Assembly (NCBI GenBank): GCA_003233055.1
Contig: QIKP01000009.1
Coordinates: forward strand, 59,274 to 123,273
Source of the DNA: Planctomycetaceae bacterium
GTDB lineage: Bacteria; Planctomycetota; Planctomycetia; Pirellulales; Lacipirellulaceae
Direction of reading: 5' to 3'
DNA length: 64,000 bases
Shown piece after piece: positions 54,096 through 63,250 of this stretch (within the stretch, counting starts at the first letter, position 1; the number at the start of each line of letters is the position of its first letter). The notes under the pieces were generated by a model. The model made no database searches. It was not told the origin of the DNA and worked only from the letters and a program-made list of their open reading frames with translations. The position numbers and the translations under genes were made by a program.

Positions 54096-54172
54096 ATAGC
54101 CGACGAGCTACGCCTCGTCGGAGCCGCTTCAGCGGCCGCCCTCCGCTCCGACGAGGCGTACTCGTCGGCTAT
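54096..54172. repeat. Large cruciform-like inverted repeat upstream of ftr
   Basis: Arms 54096-54123 and 54146-54172 match as inverted copies of about 27 bases with one extra base on the left; each arm is itself largely palindromic (CCGACGAG...CTCGTCGG). The 22-base loop holds the GCCGCTTCAGCGGC palindrome. It lies in the gap between the PilZ and ftr genes. Confidence 0.88.
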
Positions 54173-54212
54173 CGGCTTGCGTCTTCGTGGGCGTCCGGCG
54201 AGAATGCTTCCC

Positions 54213-55112
54213 ATGCACCTTGGCCCCACGATGATCGTCGACACGTTTGCCGAAGCCTTCCGGATGCGGTACTCGCGGCTCATCGTCACCGCAATGGATA
54301 ACCACTGGCTCGACGCCGCCACGCGCGAGCTTTGCGGCTACGGTTCAAGCGTTATCCAGTGCGATGCCGAGATGGCGGTGGAGCAGATTCTCTCTGCTGA
54401 CCAGTCGCCCGACGGTCGTCCGGCAGCGGCGGTCCTGGCGTTTGGGTTCTCCAACGAGGGCCTCGCCAAGGCACTCCCTAAACGGGTCGGCCAGTGTGTG
54501 ATGACTTGTCCAACAACCGCGGTTTACGACGGGCTGCCAGAAAGCGACGATCGGTTCGCCTTCGGTAAGCACCTGCGGTTCTTTGGCGATGGGTTCCAAA
54601 AAAGCAAGAAGCTGGGCGACCGGCGATACTGGCGCGTTCCGGTGATGGATGGGGAGTTCTTGGTGGAGGAGTCGCTCGGCGTGGCGAAAGGGGTCGCCGG
54701 GGGGAACATCATTATCCAAGGAACGAGCCAACGGATCGCGCTCGAGGCAGCGAAGCGAGCCGTCGACGTGGTGGCGCTGCTTGCGGGTGTCATCACTCCA
54801 TTCCCTGGCGGCGTAGTGCGGAGTGGTAGCAAAGTCGGCTCTCGATACAAGACCCTGGTTGCTTCGACCAACGAGGCCTTCTGCCCCACACTCCGAGGCC
54901 GTGTCGAGACCGAGCTGGCGACCGAAGCCGAGGCAGCTTACGAGATCGTCATTAATGGTCTCGGCGAACCCCAGGTCGCCGAGGCAATGCGAGTCGCCCT
55001 CCAGGCGGCCGCCGGCGAAGGCATCCCCGCTATCTCTGCCGGCAACTACGGCGGCAAACTGGGCAAATTCCACTTCCACTTGAGAAAACTGCTAGGCGAA
55101 TCAGCGCCGTAA
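54213..55112 (+). CDS. ftr: Formylmethanofuran:tetrahydromethanopterin formyltransferase
   Basis: A 299-residue Ftr, moving a formyl group between methanofuran and tetrahydromethanopterin in archaeal-type C1 metabolism, a pathway also found in planctomycetes and methylotrophs. The start at ATG 54213 gives VDTFAEAFRMRYSRLIVTAM, matching the family N-terminus (DTFAEAF); a longer reading frame begins at 53862 but overlaps the PilZ gene. Core segments: CMTCPTTAVYDGLP-like (QCVMTCPTTAVYDGLP), NEAFCPTLRG and the C-terminal GNYGGKLGKFHFHLRKLL. Length matches the family (about 297). No fmd/fhc, mch or mtd gene is in the window. Confidence 0.92.
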   Translation: MHLGPTMIVDTFAEAFRMRYSRLIVTAMDNHWLDAATRELCGYGSSVIQCDAEMAVEQILSADQSPDGRPAAAVLAFGFSNEGLAKALPKRVGQCVMTCPTTAVYDGLPESDDRFAFGKHLRFFGDGFQKSKKLGDRRYWRVPVMDGEFLVEESLGVAKGVAGGNIIIQGTSQRIALEAAKRAVDVVALLAGVITPFPGGVVRSGSKVGSRYKTLVASTNEAFCPTLRGRVETELATEAEAAYEIVINGLGEPQVAEAMRVALQAAAGEGIPAISAGNYGGKLGKFHFHLRKLLGESAP

Positions 55113-55115
55113 CGT

Positions 55116-55180
55116 ACGGCCGCTGAAGCGGCCTCGCCAGTCGGTGCGTTACGGCTTGGTGAGGCCGCTTCAGCGGCCGT
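55116..55180. repeat. Inverted repeat of 24 bases after ftr
   Basis: Arms 55116-55139 and 55157-55180 (one mismatch), both containing the GCCGCTGAAGCGGC palindrome, with a 17-base loop. Four bases after the ftr stop codon. Confidence 0.9.
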
Positions 55181-55294
55181 GGAGCCCGCTCGCAATCGGT
55201 CTGCCCTAGTGCTAGAATTGATGGCCCTTTCTTGCTGCTGCGGTTGGCACTGTTTTCTTCCCCTGTTTTCTTCTCCCCCGCGAACCTAGAACCG

Positions 55295-56824
55295 ATGTTT
55301 GAAACCGATCCGGAACTCTCTGTCAGCGATCCTTCCGCGGCTTCCCCGTCTGAATCTGCTCCGGCGTCGTCCGTCGTAGCAGAACCGACGACCGATGAAG
55401 CTCCCGTGAAGGAGACGGCCGATGCAAAGCCGAGCGATCGAATTCGTATCGGCACGCAACGGGCCGAGGATCAGGCGGAGAAGCTGGCGGCCAAGTCGTC
55501 GCCCGTTGGTCCGCACATCGAGGGCGAGACGCGTCCAGCGAAGCCACAAGCGGCCGCCGGAAAGCATTACCCGCCTCCGAATATTCGCGACACACTCTCG
55601 CCGGAACTGGAGGCCGAACTGGAGGCGGCGCTTGCAGGGGAGTCGATCGACGCGCTGCTGGATTCAGGAAGTGCCGCCGTCGCCGAGGAAGTTCCTGACG
55701 GAACACGCCTGACTGGGACTGTGGCGAACATCTACCAAGACAACATTTTCGTTGACCTCGGAGGTCGCAATCAAGGCGCGATCGCGGTCAAGCATTTCGA
55801 AGGGAAAGAGATCCCCGAACCTGGTGCATCCATCGAAGTCGTGGTCGTCCGGTTCGTCGCCGACGACGGGCTCTACGACCTGTCGCCTCCTGGAGCTGCG
55901 GTCACGGTTGGCAACTGGGACGATGTCGAAGAAGGGCAGACGGTCGAAGTCACCATCACCGGCTCCAACAAGGGAGGGCTTGAGTGCCAGCTTTCGGGAC
56001 TGCGCGGGTTCATGCCGATGGGGCAGATTTCGATCTACCGGGTTGAGAATCCTGAGGAGTACGTCGGCCAGCGAATCACTGCCGTCGTGACCGAAGCGAA
56101 TCGCAGCCGACGCAACTTGGTGCTGAGTCATCGGGCGGTGATGGAACGCGAGCAGGCGGAAAACCGCGAGAAGCTTCTCGCCGAGCTTGCGCCGGGACAA
56201 ATGCGCGAAGGAATTGTCCGCAGCCTTCGCGACTTTGGCGCGTTCGTCGATCTGGGAGGCGTCGATGGATTGATCCACGTCAGCAAGATGAGCTGGGACC
56301 GTGTGAATCATCCCAGCGAAGTGCTCACCGAAGGGCAAACCGTCAAGGTCAAGATCGAACGGATCGATCCCGATACCGGCAAAATTGGGCTCTCTTACAA
56401 AGAGTCGGCGGAGAACCCATGGGATAGTGTCGAGACGAAATACACCAACGGCATGAGAGTGAGTGGCGATGTTACCAAGATCATGGACTTCGGCGCCTTC
56501 GTGAAACTCGAACCAGGCATTGAAGGACTGATCCATATTTCCGAGCTTGCCCACGGTCGCGTTTTTCGCACAAGCGATGCGGTGAGCGAAGGACAGGCGG
56601 TGGAGGTGAAAATCCTCAGCGTCGACCGCGACCAGCAAAGAATTGGCCTGTCGCTCAAAGCGCTTATGGAGCCCCCCAAGAAAGCGGGCTCGAAAGACGA
56701 CGCCGAACCGACCGACTTTTCTCCTCCCCCCGGCGCACCTAAAGTCCCCCAGCCCCGTAAGGGAAACCTCAAAGGGGGTACCGGCAGCCCAAGTGGTGGG
56801 GAGCTTTTCGGGTTGAAGTGGTAG
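55295..56824 (+). CDS. rpsA: 30S ribosomal protein S1, four S1 domains
   Basis: About 509 residues from ATG 55295. Residues 1-110 are acidic, proline-rich and disordered. Then come four S1 RNA-binding domains, e.g. [60 protein letters not shown] and [20 protein letters not shown], ending with a basic Pro/Gly-rich tail. S1 binds mRNA and aids translation initiation; four domains instead of the six of E. coli S1 is usual in many phyla. Confidence 0.92.
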   Translation: MFETDPELSVSDPSAASPSESAPASSVVAEPTTDEAPVKETADAKPSDRIRIGTQRAEDQAEKLAAKSSPVGPHIEGETRPAKPQAAAGKHYPPPNIRDTLSPELEAELEAALAGESIDALLDSGSAAVAEEVPDGTRLTGTVANIYQDNIFVDLGGRNQGAIAVKHFEGKEIPEPGASIEVVVVRFVADDGLYDLSPPGAAVTVGNWDDVEEGQTVEVTITGSNKGGLECQLSGLRGFMPMGQISIYRVENPEEYVGQRITAVVTEANRSRRNLVLSHRAVMEREQAENREKLLAELAPGQMREGIVRSLRDFGAFVDLGGVDGLIHVSKMSWDRVNHPSEVLTEGQTVKVKIERIDPDTGKIGLSYKESAENPWDSVETKYTNGMRVSGDVTKIMDFGAFVKLEPGIEGLIHISELAHGRVFRTSDAVSEGQAVEVKILSVDRDQQRIGLSLKALMEPPKKAGSKDDAEPTDFSPPPGAPKVPQPRKGNLKGGTGSPSGGELFGLKW

Positions 56825-57247
56825 CGGTCGATGGTGAAATTCCGCCCTGTTACAGGGAGGTTCCGCTGCAATTCCACCCAGGAGGCCTTGGCGGCAGGGA
56901 AGGGACCCATTCTCCCTATCGGTGCCGCGCGGGCCGATTTACGGGGTAGAATAGGGAAGGAGACGGGCTACCCCAGAGCTTTGCCCTTGCAAAAAAATGT
57001 TCTTGCAACCCTTGGGTGAGGCTTGCGGACAGAACACCCTACTGCAAAACAACTTCTGTTCGCTAGCACCTCGATTCTAAGGGGTTCCAAAGTGCGAGGG
57101 AGGGAGCGGATCGTTTGACCCATTCGACAGCCGGGCAGTATGCTGCGGGTAGGTAACGTGGCGATCCCTGTAGCGTGGTAGTACCGTTTGCTCTAAGAGA
57201 ACCGTATCGATTCCTTTCGTTCGTCGACACACCATCGGGTGCGTGTT
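56825..57247. other. Intergenic, rpoN leader
   Basis: 423 bases. Contains a short palindrome CCCTGTTACAGGG at 56845-56857 and a possible sigma-70 promoter at 57115-57144. Confidence 0.5.
57115..57144 (+). promoter_or_regulatory. Possible sigma-70 promoter for rpoN
   Basis: TTGACC (57115-57120), 18 bases, TATGCT (57139-57144). The rpoN ATG is 103 bases further on. Confidence 0.45.
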
Positions 57248-58792
57248 ATGCGTCTTTCGCTTGGTCAAAACATGCAACTGGCTCAGAAGCAGGTGCTTGC
57301 ACCGCGGATGATCCAGTCGATGGAAATTTTGCAGTTGCCGATCATGGCATTGCAAGAGCGCATCGAGCAAGAGATGGAAGACAATCCGACGCTCGACCTT
57401 GCAGAGAATGTCTCGGATGAAACAGAGGATTCGGAGACCAGTGATAGCGATAACGAAGCGACGTTTGAGCAGGAGAGTCCTGACGCGCCGACGGAATCGG
57501 AAAAAGAACTTGTTGTCGAGGATGGGAACAACAACGAGGACGACTTCGAGCGGTTAGTGAGCATGGCGGACAGCCTGCCGGATGATTACGAGGAGCGCAG
57601 CCGCCCTTCTCGGGATCGCGTCGATGCCCTTGGCGATCGTCAGCATGACGCGATGGCCAACATTTCTGCCCGCCCCGAATCGTTGGCCGACTATTTGCAG
57701 CATCAGCTCAGTTGGTTCGAGATTGAAGAGGACCTTCGGCAGATGACGGAGCGGGTGATCTATAGTCTCGACAGCAATGGCTATCTCAAGACGCCGCTCG
57801 AAGAGGTCATTCCGCCCCTGACCACCGCGCTCAATGGAAACGCGGAGCAGTACCGCACCGACCAGCTTGCCTTGGCGGAACGGGCGCTCGGCGTGGTGCA
57901 GCATCTTGACCCGGCTGGCGTTGGTGCCCGCTGCTTACGGGAGTGCCTGCTCCTTCAGCTTACCCCCACGATGCCTTTTCTTAAGGAAGTGCAGACGCTC
58001 ATCGAGGATCACTTGGAGGACCTCGAAAATAATCGCATGCCTCTGATCGCCAAAAAGACGGGCTACTCCATTGAAGACATCAACGAGATTTGGGAAGAGC
58101 TACGAAAGCTCAAGCCGAAGCCAGGGGCCGAGTATGGGAGTGTGAGTGTTCCGACCGTCACCCCGGATGTTTTTGTCGATCGCAACGACGAAGGGGAGTA
58201 CGAAGTTCGCTTGGAAGATACCCAAATACCGACGCTCTCGATCAGCCCCTACCATGTCAAGCTGCTCAAGCAAGCAGCCGCTACGAAAGATACCGAGACA
58301 CGCGAATACATCAAAAAGAAAATCAACGCGGCCCAATGGCTTATCGACGCGATTCAACAGCGAAGAAACACCATTTCGCGGGTCTCCCAAGCGATTGTCG
58401 AACACCAGACGCGATTTCTCGATGAAGGTCCGGAATTCATTGAGCCACTGAAGATGCAACAAATTGCGGACAAAGTGGGCGTCCATGTGACGACCGTCAG
58501 CCGAGCCGTCGACGACAAATGGATCCAAACACCGAGAGGCATTTTTCCGCTCAAGCGTTTCTTCGTTGGGGGCACCACCAGTGCCGATGGCGAAGAGGTC
58601 GCGTGGGACCGTGTCCGGCTGAAACTGCAAGAAATTGTCGACGAAGAAGACAAGGCGAAGCCGTTCAGTGACGACGCACTGGTTGCTGAATTGGCCGAGC
58701 ATGGCATCACCGTCGCCCGGCGGACGGTGACCAAGTACCGAAAGGCGATGAAAATCCCCTCCAGTCGACAGCGGCGGGATTGGTCGAACTAG
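57248..58792 (+). CDS. rpoN: RNA polymerase sigma-54 factor
   Basis: A 514-residue sigma-54 (ATG 57248; a GTG three codons earlier is possible). Region I starts LRLGQNMQLAQKQVLAP-like (RLSLGQNMQLAQKQVLAPRM) and has IQSMEILQLPIMALQERI; region II is acidic (residues 55-125); the core-binding domain follows; HTH is near LKMQQIADKVGVHVTTVSRA, and the C-terminal RpoN box is ARRTVTKYRKAM (canonical ARRTVAKYREAL). Sigma-54 directs enhancer-dependent promoters, often flagellar and nitrogen genes. It stands alone and is 34 kb from ptsN and hpf, with which it is often linked. Confidence 0.97.
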   Translation: MRLSLGQNMQLAQKQVLAPRMIQSMEILQLPIMALQERIEQEMEDNPTLDLAENVSDETEDSETSDSDNEATFEQESPDAPTESEKELVVEDGNNNEDDFERLVSMADSLPDDYEERSRPSRDRVDALGDRQHDAMANISARPESLADYLQHQLSWFEIEEDLRQMTERVIYSLDSNGYLKTPLEEVIPPLTTALNGNAEQYRTDQLALAERALGVVQHLDPAGVGARCLRECLLLQLTPTMPFLKEVQTLIEDHLEDLENNRMPLIAKKTGYSIEDINEIWEELRKLKPKPGAEYGSVSVPTVTPDVFVDRNDEGEYEVRLEDTQIPTLSISPYHVKLLKQAAATKDTETREYIKKKINAAQWLIDAIQQRRNTISRVSQAIVEHQTRFLDEGPEFIEPLKMQQIADKVGVHVTTVSRAVDDKWIQTPRGIFPLKRFFVGGTTSADGEEVAWDRVRLKLQEIVDEEDKAKPFSDDALVAELAEHGITVARRTVTKYRKAMKIPSSRQRRDWSN

Positions 58793-58807
58793 TTCGCACT
58801 CGGGCCG

Positions 58808-59464
58808 TCAGACCGCCTCGACGTGAATCCCTCTTCGGCGGCGCTCGCTGCGACGCAAGTCGTCAATCATCCCGGCGATTTCTCTCACTCCTTCGATGCC
58901 AGGTAAATCGAGTTCTGGGTCGGTCGTGTCGCTAGACGACAAATGGATGGTGCCGACCGAGAACATCTGTTCGATCGGCCCTTGGCGAAAGGTGACGTCG
59001 TCGATGTCGATCAGCTCGATGCGGTCGGTTTGTCGCCAAAGAATGCCGGTCTCGTGAATGAATCGCTGGGTCGTTAAGTAGTAATGAACGCTCAACCGGC
59101 GGTAGGCGTAACGAGCGCCTAGCAGGCTCCAACCCAAGGCGACCCCTCCGAGTGTCGGCCAAAAAGAGGCGTTCCCAATCAGCAATCCTCCGACGAGCGC
59201 CACGACGGTGGCGATACTCGCCGTAATCCACCAGCCAATCATCGCCAGACGTGAGTAGCTGCCATTCCAGATTTCTTCTTCATCCGCGACATCGTCTCCT
59301 TGTTGGGAGGCGATCGCGCGGCGAAAACGGGATCGGGCATCCGTCAACGGAGCGTCGGGAATCGAACCCGGCCGCTCGGCGACCCGTTTGCCACATTGCG
59401 GGCAGAAGGTCGTGCTGGTGTCGGTATTGCCGTCGATATTGCCAGAGCAGTGGGGACATTGCAT
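58808..59464 (-). CDS. Zinc-ribbon and PH-domain (bPH2) membrane protein
   Basis: A 218-residue protein with a zinc ribbon (CPHCSGNIDGN, then TFCPQCGKRV), two membrane helices (AMIGWWITASIATVVALVGG and WPTLGGVALGWSLLGARYAY) and a C-terminal bacterial PH domain (YYLTTQRFIHETGILWRQTD, RIELIDIDDVTFRQGP). It resembles YdbT/YdbS-type PH membrane proteins of unknown role. Convergent with rpoN, 15 bases apart. Confidence 0.8.
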   Translation of the reverse strand: MQCPHCSGNIDGNTDTSTTFCPQCGKRVAERPGSIPDAPLTDARSRFRRAIASQQGDDVADEEEIWNGSYSRLAMIGWWITASIATVVALVGGLLIGNASFWPTLGGVALGWSLLGARYAYRRLSVHYYLTTQRFIHETGILWRQTDRIELIDIDDVTFRQGPIEQMFSVGTIHLSSSDTTDPELDLPGIEGVREIAGMIDDLRRSERRRRGIHVEAV

Positions 59465-59709
59465 CGGTTTGTATTCCTGCGCCTTTTCTTCTCGTGCTCT
59501 TCTTTTGGAGCCTATTCACCAATGGCTACGAGGTCCTGGACCAGGGGGGCTTCCATGATCCTCGCCCCTTCTACGAGGAGGAGTTCGCAGCGGCAGCCTA
59601 TTCTTGCCTGATCCTGCATTCGTTGGCAAGCACCCCACCTTGGCCTCTTCTTTGGATTTCCTGGGGGAACTCTGTTGTAATCGGTCGATGCCCAGTATAG
59701 TTGCCTTTT

Positions 59710-60174
59710 ATGAGATGCCCTTTTTGCCGTATGGATAATGACCGCGTGATGGATTCGCGGGCTAGCGACGATGGTTCTGCCATCCGACGCCGACGTCAGT
59801 GCCATGGGTGCGGGCGACGCTATACCACCTACGAGCGGCCGGAAGAAACCACGATCAAAGTGGTAAAAAAGGATGGCTCACGGGTCCCTTACTCACGCGA
59901 CAAGATTCGCGGCGGACTGGAACGTGCCTGCTGGAAGCGGCCCATATCAAGCCGAAAGATCGACAAGGCCGTCGCTTCCATCGAAAACGATGTCTATACG
60001 AACTTCGATACCGAAGTTTCCTCCTGCGAACTGGGGCTCCTGGTCATGGAACACCTACGCGATCTGGACGAAGTGGCCTTTGTCCGATTTGCCAGCGTCT
60101 ATCGTCAGTACGAAGACGTGCAGGATTTCATCGAGGAATTGCAGCCGATGCTGGAAAAAAAAAGTCCCAGGTAG
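59710..60174 (+). CDS. nrdR: Transcriptional repressor NrdR
   Basis: A 154-residue NrdR, repressor of ribonucleotide reductase genes that senses dATP/ATP. The zinc ribbon CPFCRMDNDRVMDSR, RRRQCHGCGRRYTTYER and the ATP-cone (IKVVKKDGSRVPYSRDKIRG) are intact. The start is ATG 59710, as MRCPFC is the family N-terminus. Followed by a tRNA gene. Confidence 0.97.
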   Translation: MRCPFCRMDNDRVMDSRASDDGSAIRRRRQCHGCGRRYTTYERPEETTIKVVKKDGSRVPYSRDKIRGGLERACWKRPISSRKIDKAVASIENDVYTNFDTEVSSCELGLLVMEHLRDLDEVAFVRFASVYRQYEDVQDFIEELQPMLEKKSPR

Positions 60175-60306
60175 GCGGGAAGAATTTGGTCGGGAGAAGC
60201 CTTTTGCCCCAGTAGGACGCCCGGTTTCGAGGGAAGCCTCCCAGGTTCCTTCGGCGGATGTTTTTCCGTGGATCCAAAGGGCGTCCTGGAAGTCTCGGGC
60301 GTCGTC

Positions 60307-60335
60307 TGGACACTGGCTTTGCAAAGTCCTAGAAT
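60307..60335 (+). promoter_or_regulatory. Promoter of the tRNA-Ala gene
   Basis: TGGACA (60307-60312), 17-base spacer, TAGAAT (60330-60335). Predicted start is about 3 bases before the mature tRNA 5' end. Each box differs from consensus by one base. Confidence 0.6.
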
Positions 60336-60344
60336 CACTGCCAT

Positions 60345-60417
60345 GGGGCGGTAGCTCAGTTGGGAGAGCGCTGCGTTCGCAATGCAGAGGTCGAGAGTTC
60401 GAATCTCTTTCGCTCCA
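60345..60417 (+). tRNA. tRNA-Ala, anticodon CGC
   Basis: A 73-base cloverleaf: acceptor GGGGCGG / TCGCTCC with the G3:U70 pair that identifies alanine tRNAs, D arm GCTC...GAGC, anticodon stem CTGCG / TGCAG with loop TTCGCAA (anticodon CGC, decoding GCG), variable AGGTC, T arm with TTCGAAT. The CCA end is not encoded. A decayed integrase follows. Confidence 0.95.
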
Positions 60418-60538
60418 CTAGGATAAAACACGCTGAAACAAGAGCCTTTGTTACCTTCCAGCGTTCGGAAGTGCAGCGTTTTCCAGGACACTAAAACGGT
60501 ACATGCCGTTTTGGGAACTCTTCTGGAGGACTCGCAGC

Positions 60539-60902
60539 ATGCTGAAGTTAATTCAAGCTCTCCCCGCGCATCGAAAGCATCGGGGCTCTGGGCAAGCCGT
60601 CGTCACTCTCGACGGTAAGGACCACTACCTTGGTCCTCAAGCACCAAGACCAGCAAGATTGCCTACGATCGGCTGCTTCAAAGCTACTCGAAGCCTCCGA
60701 CGTAGACACGCCTGTTGGCATTCGTGACCGTGCGATTCTCGCTGTGTTCGCTTACATGGCGTTGCGAGTCGATGAACTGCACCATGTCTTGGTAGGAAAT
60801 ATCGCCCGTGACGGTGAACACACCGTTATTCGTATCCAGGGAAAAGGAAACGAACCTCGTAAGGGTGTTTTGCCTCCCCTTGCTGCTACTCCTGTTCTTT
60901 GA
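60539..60902 (+). pseudogene. Decayed tyrosine recombinase (integrase)
   Basis: Fragments of a phage-type tyrosine recombinase in three frames. Frame one (60539-60640): MLKLIQALPAHRKHRGSGQA then VVTLDGKDHYLGP. The next segment (KTSKIAYDRLLQSYSKPP) continues in a second frame and ends in a stop at about 60703. The third fragment, in another frame (from about 60695), reads PVGIRDRAILAVFAYMALRV then DELHHVLVGNIARDGEHTVI, the start of the catalytic domain, ending at 60902 before the Arg-His-Arg-Tyr catalytic region is complete. The N-terminal arm-binding region between fragments is mostly gone. Nothing else mobile remains. Confidence 0.85.
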
Positions 60903-61036
60903 GTGAACGCACAACGCCGGTATTGAGCAGGATAGACGGACCTGCCCCCACGGTAGGTACCAGTGTTTATGTTAGTGTTGGGGGGGCCTCGAGGCACGCT
61001 CTTTCGACTCGTGAACGGTTGCGTGCTGGGGAGCCG

Positions 61037-61807
61037 CTACTCCTCCAGTACCAGTATTTCCACTTTGCGAAACTCCATCGGGTGGCTCTCCGATTGCAGC
61101 GAAAGAGTTCCTCGTTCGATAAGCAGCGTTCCGCCGGCTGCTTGGATCAGTGGCTCGGCATCCTTGTCTTTGGGATCGAATTGCGGTGCCTCGTATTCCA
61201 GGACCACCTGCCCATTGATAAGGTGCTTGATCGACTTTCCGCCATGCGCTTCCACCTCGGCCGTTACCCACTCGCCGACTGGAAAAGTGGGCGAAGAGGA
61301 ACTAACGCAGTGCTGCGTGAAGAGATTCCCCTCTCTTACCACATGCGTGCCAGGCGTGCAAAGGTTGCCGGTGGGGCGATTCTCTTCGCCCACACCACTC
61401 AGGAATTGGACTTCGATCGACACGGGAAAATTTTGCTTAAGGCCCATGCTTTCGGGAGATTGTCCGTGGATCATGATGCCGCTGTTCATCCGAGCCCAAG
61501 GGGCCCCGCCGGCAAGCTGCTGACCGATGACCCGGTACTCGACACGTAGCCGGTAGTTCGAGAAGGACTCGTCGAAAAAGAGGTGTCCGAATCGGCCCTC
61601 GAATTTCTCGTACTGATCATAAACCACCTTGAGTAAGCCCTCTTCGACGCGAAAAGTGTTGCCGAAGTTCTCCCCCACTTCGTATCCACAGATTTTGGGC
61701 GTCCACCCTTCCAAGTTCTTGCCGTTAAAAAGGGGCCGCCACTCTTCGGCTAAGGCTGTGACAGAGAGCGTTGCGACCAGAAGGGCAAGCAGGGCAGACA
61801 TCCGCAT
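61037..61807 (-). CDS. DUF1080 / 3-keto-disaccharide hydrolase-like secreted protein
   Basis: A 256-residue protein with signal peptide (LLALLVATLSVTALAEE) and a jelly-roll DUF1080 fold: EWRPLFNGKNLEGWTPKICG at the start of the mature part and GTLLIERGTLSLQSESHPME near the end. Members act on sugars and are abundant in planctomycetes; some are 3-keto-glycoside hydrolases. ATG 61807 is taken over GTG 61822. It lies directly downstream of a Gfo/Idh/MocA oxidoreductase, the usual partner that makes or uses 3-keto sugars. Confidence 0.85.
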   Translation of the reverse strand: MRMSALLALLVATLSVTALAEEWRPLFNGKNLEGWTPKICGYEVGENFGNTFRVEEGLLKVVYDQYEKFEGRFGHLFFDESFSNYRLRVEYRVIGQQLAGGAPWARMNSGIMIHGQSPESMGLKQNFPVSIEVQFLSGVGEENRPTGNLCTPGTHVVREGNLFTQHCVSSSSPTFPVGEWVTAEVEAHGGKSIKHLINGQVVLEYEAPQFDPKDKDAEPLIQAAGGTLLIERGTLSLQSESHPMEFRKVEILVLEE

Positions 61808-61900
61808 TCGCTGGCAGACCACGAGAGTTCCTCTTCGGCAGGGAAGGGTGAAAATGTAGACGGCGATTCTGTACCGCCTAAAGAACTCGCCGATCCAGGG

Positions 61901-63250
61901 TCAAACCACGACCGTCTTACCAGGCACGGGCACGGGGTACGCGCCCGAGGCGTCGGGTACCACTGGTGGCGTGGCATTGAACGCGTATTCGGTCGGTGCA
62001 AGGCTCATGGAGGAGGCCATGGAGGAGGCGGTTGCTTCGTCCCACTTGACGACCTTACCCGAGTAGGTTGCCATGCGTCCCAGGATGGCGGTCATGGTGC
62101 TGGTGGCTCCGTACTCCGCTTCGTTCAGAGGTGACCCTTTTCGGATACTGGCAAACAGGTCGTCGTGTTCCTGCTGGTAAGGGTTCTTGCTCTTGCCTCG
62201 GAATTTCCAGATCTCTTTCCCATTGCTGTCTTGGAGTCGGCCGCTTCCGACCTTGGCACTCCCTTTGGTGCCGTGGCAGAATTCGGCAACTTGGCTCCAG
62301 CAGCCAGGCTGATGCCGGCAACTGCTCAGCATGGTCGAGCCGTCGGGGTAGGTAAATTCGACCATATGGTGATCGAAAATTTGGCCATGGTCTTTTCCCT
62401 TGCGGACCTCTCGGCCTCCCATTCCTTGGGCCTGAACCGGCGTCATGTCTTTAATCCAATTGCTGACATCCAGATTATGGATATGCTGCTCGGCGATATG
62501 GTCGCCGCAGAGCCAATTGAAGTAATACCAATTGCGCATCTGATATTCCATCTCGGACTGCTCGGGGGTACGAGGCTTGGTCCAGACTCCCCCACCATTC
62601 CAGTAAACTCGCGTCAGACCAATAGGGCCGAGCGCACCCTCTTGGATTCGCTGGACCGTTTCGATGTACTGGGCATCATGCCGTCGCTGCAAACCAACCC
62701 CGACGCCAAGTCCCTTCGCCTTAGCAACTTCCGCCGCAGCCAGAACTTGGCGAATACCCGGCGCGTCGACCGCCACGGGCTTTTCCATGAAGACATGTTT
62801 CCCGGCGTTGACGGCCGCTTCGAAGTGAATCGGCCGAAATCCAGGAGGTGTCGTGAGGATGACCAAGTCGACGCCCGAGTCGATCACCTGCTGGTAGGCA
62901 TCGAAGCCGACGAACTTTCGCTCTTCGGGTACATCAATGCGATCGCCGCGACTCTGAACATCCCGATTGTCTAAGCAACGATCAATCCGGTCACGAAACG
63001 CATCGCCCACCGCGACAAGCTTCACGGAGCCTTCGGTGCTGAGCGCCTGAAAAACCGCCTGCGTGCCTCGCCCTCCGCATCCGACAAGCCCGATTTTGAT
63101 CGTATCGTCGCCAAACGGATGGGCCGCGTTCACCACGCCGCCACTCGTCGCGAGCGCCACGCCCGCAACCGCAACGGAACCTTCTGCTAAAAACTTTCGC
63201 CGGCTCTTGTTCTCGGAGAGAACTTCGTGGTGGGGCAGGTTTTGGTCCAT
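61901..63250 (-). CDS. Gfo/Idh/MocA-family oxidoreductase, Tat-exported
   Basis: A 449-residue oxidoreductase. The N-terminus has a twin-arginine signal (KSRRKFLAEGSVAVAGVALA), so it folds in the cytoplasm with its cofactor and is exported. The Rossmann start is IGLVGCGGRGTQAV, followed by VKLVAVGDAF and DLVILTTPPGFRPIHFEAAV; the conserved EKPVAVD sits near residue 155. The C-terminal domain has a GDHIAEQHIHNLDVSNW stretch. The substrate is probably a sugar or inositol. Followed by the DUF1080 gene after 93 bases. Confidence 0.92.
   Translation of the reverse strand: MDQNLPHHEVLSENKSRRKFLAEGSVAVAGVALATSGGVVNAAHPFGDDTIKIGLVGCGGRGTQAVFQALSTEGSVKLVAVGDAFRDRIDRCLDNRDVQSRGDRIDVPEERKFVGFDAYQQVIDSGVDLVILTTPPGFRPIHFEAAVNAGKHVFMEKPVAVDAPGIRQVLAAAEVAKAKGLGVGVGLQRRHDAQYIETVQRIQEGALGPIGLTRVYWNGGGVWTKPRTPEQSEMEYQMRNWYYFNWLCGDHIAEQHIHNLDVSNWIKDMTPVQAQGMGGREVRKGKDHGQIFDHHMVEFTYPDGSTMLSSCRHQPGCWSQVAEFCHGTKGSAKVGSGRLQDSNGKEIWKFRGKSKNPYQQEHDDLFASIRKGSPLNEAEYGATSTMTAILGRMATYSGKVVKWDEATASSMASSMSLAPTEYAFNATPPVVPDASGAYPVPVPGKTVVV

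Noticed and set aside
53862..54212. N-terminal extension of Ftr
   Set aside because: Overlaps the PilZ gene and the cruciform repeat, reads as arginine-rich nonsense, and the Ftr family starts at the DTFAEAF region.
57175..57192. Sigma-54-like promoter (TGG...TTTGCT) before rpoN
   Set aside because: GG to GC spacing is 11 bases instead of 10, and the -24 box is poor.
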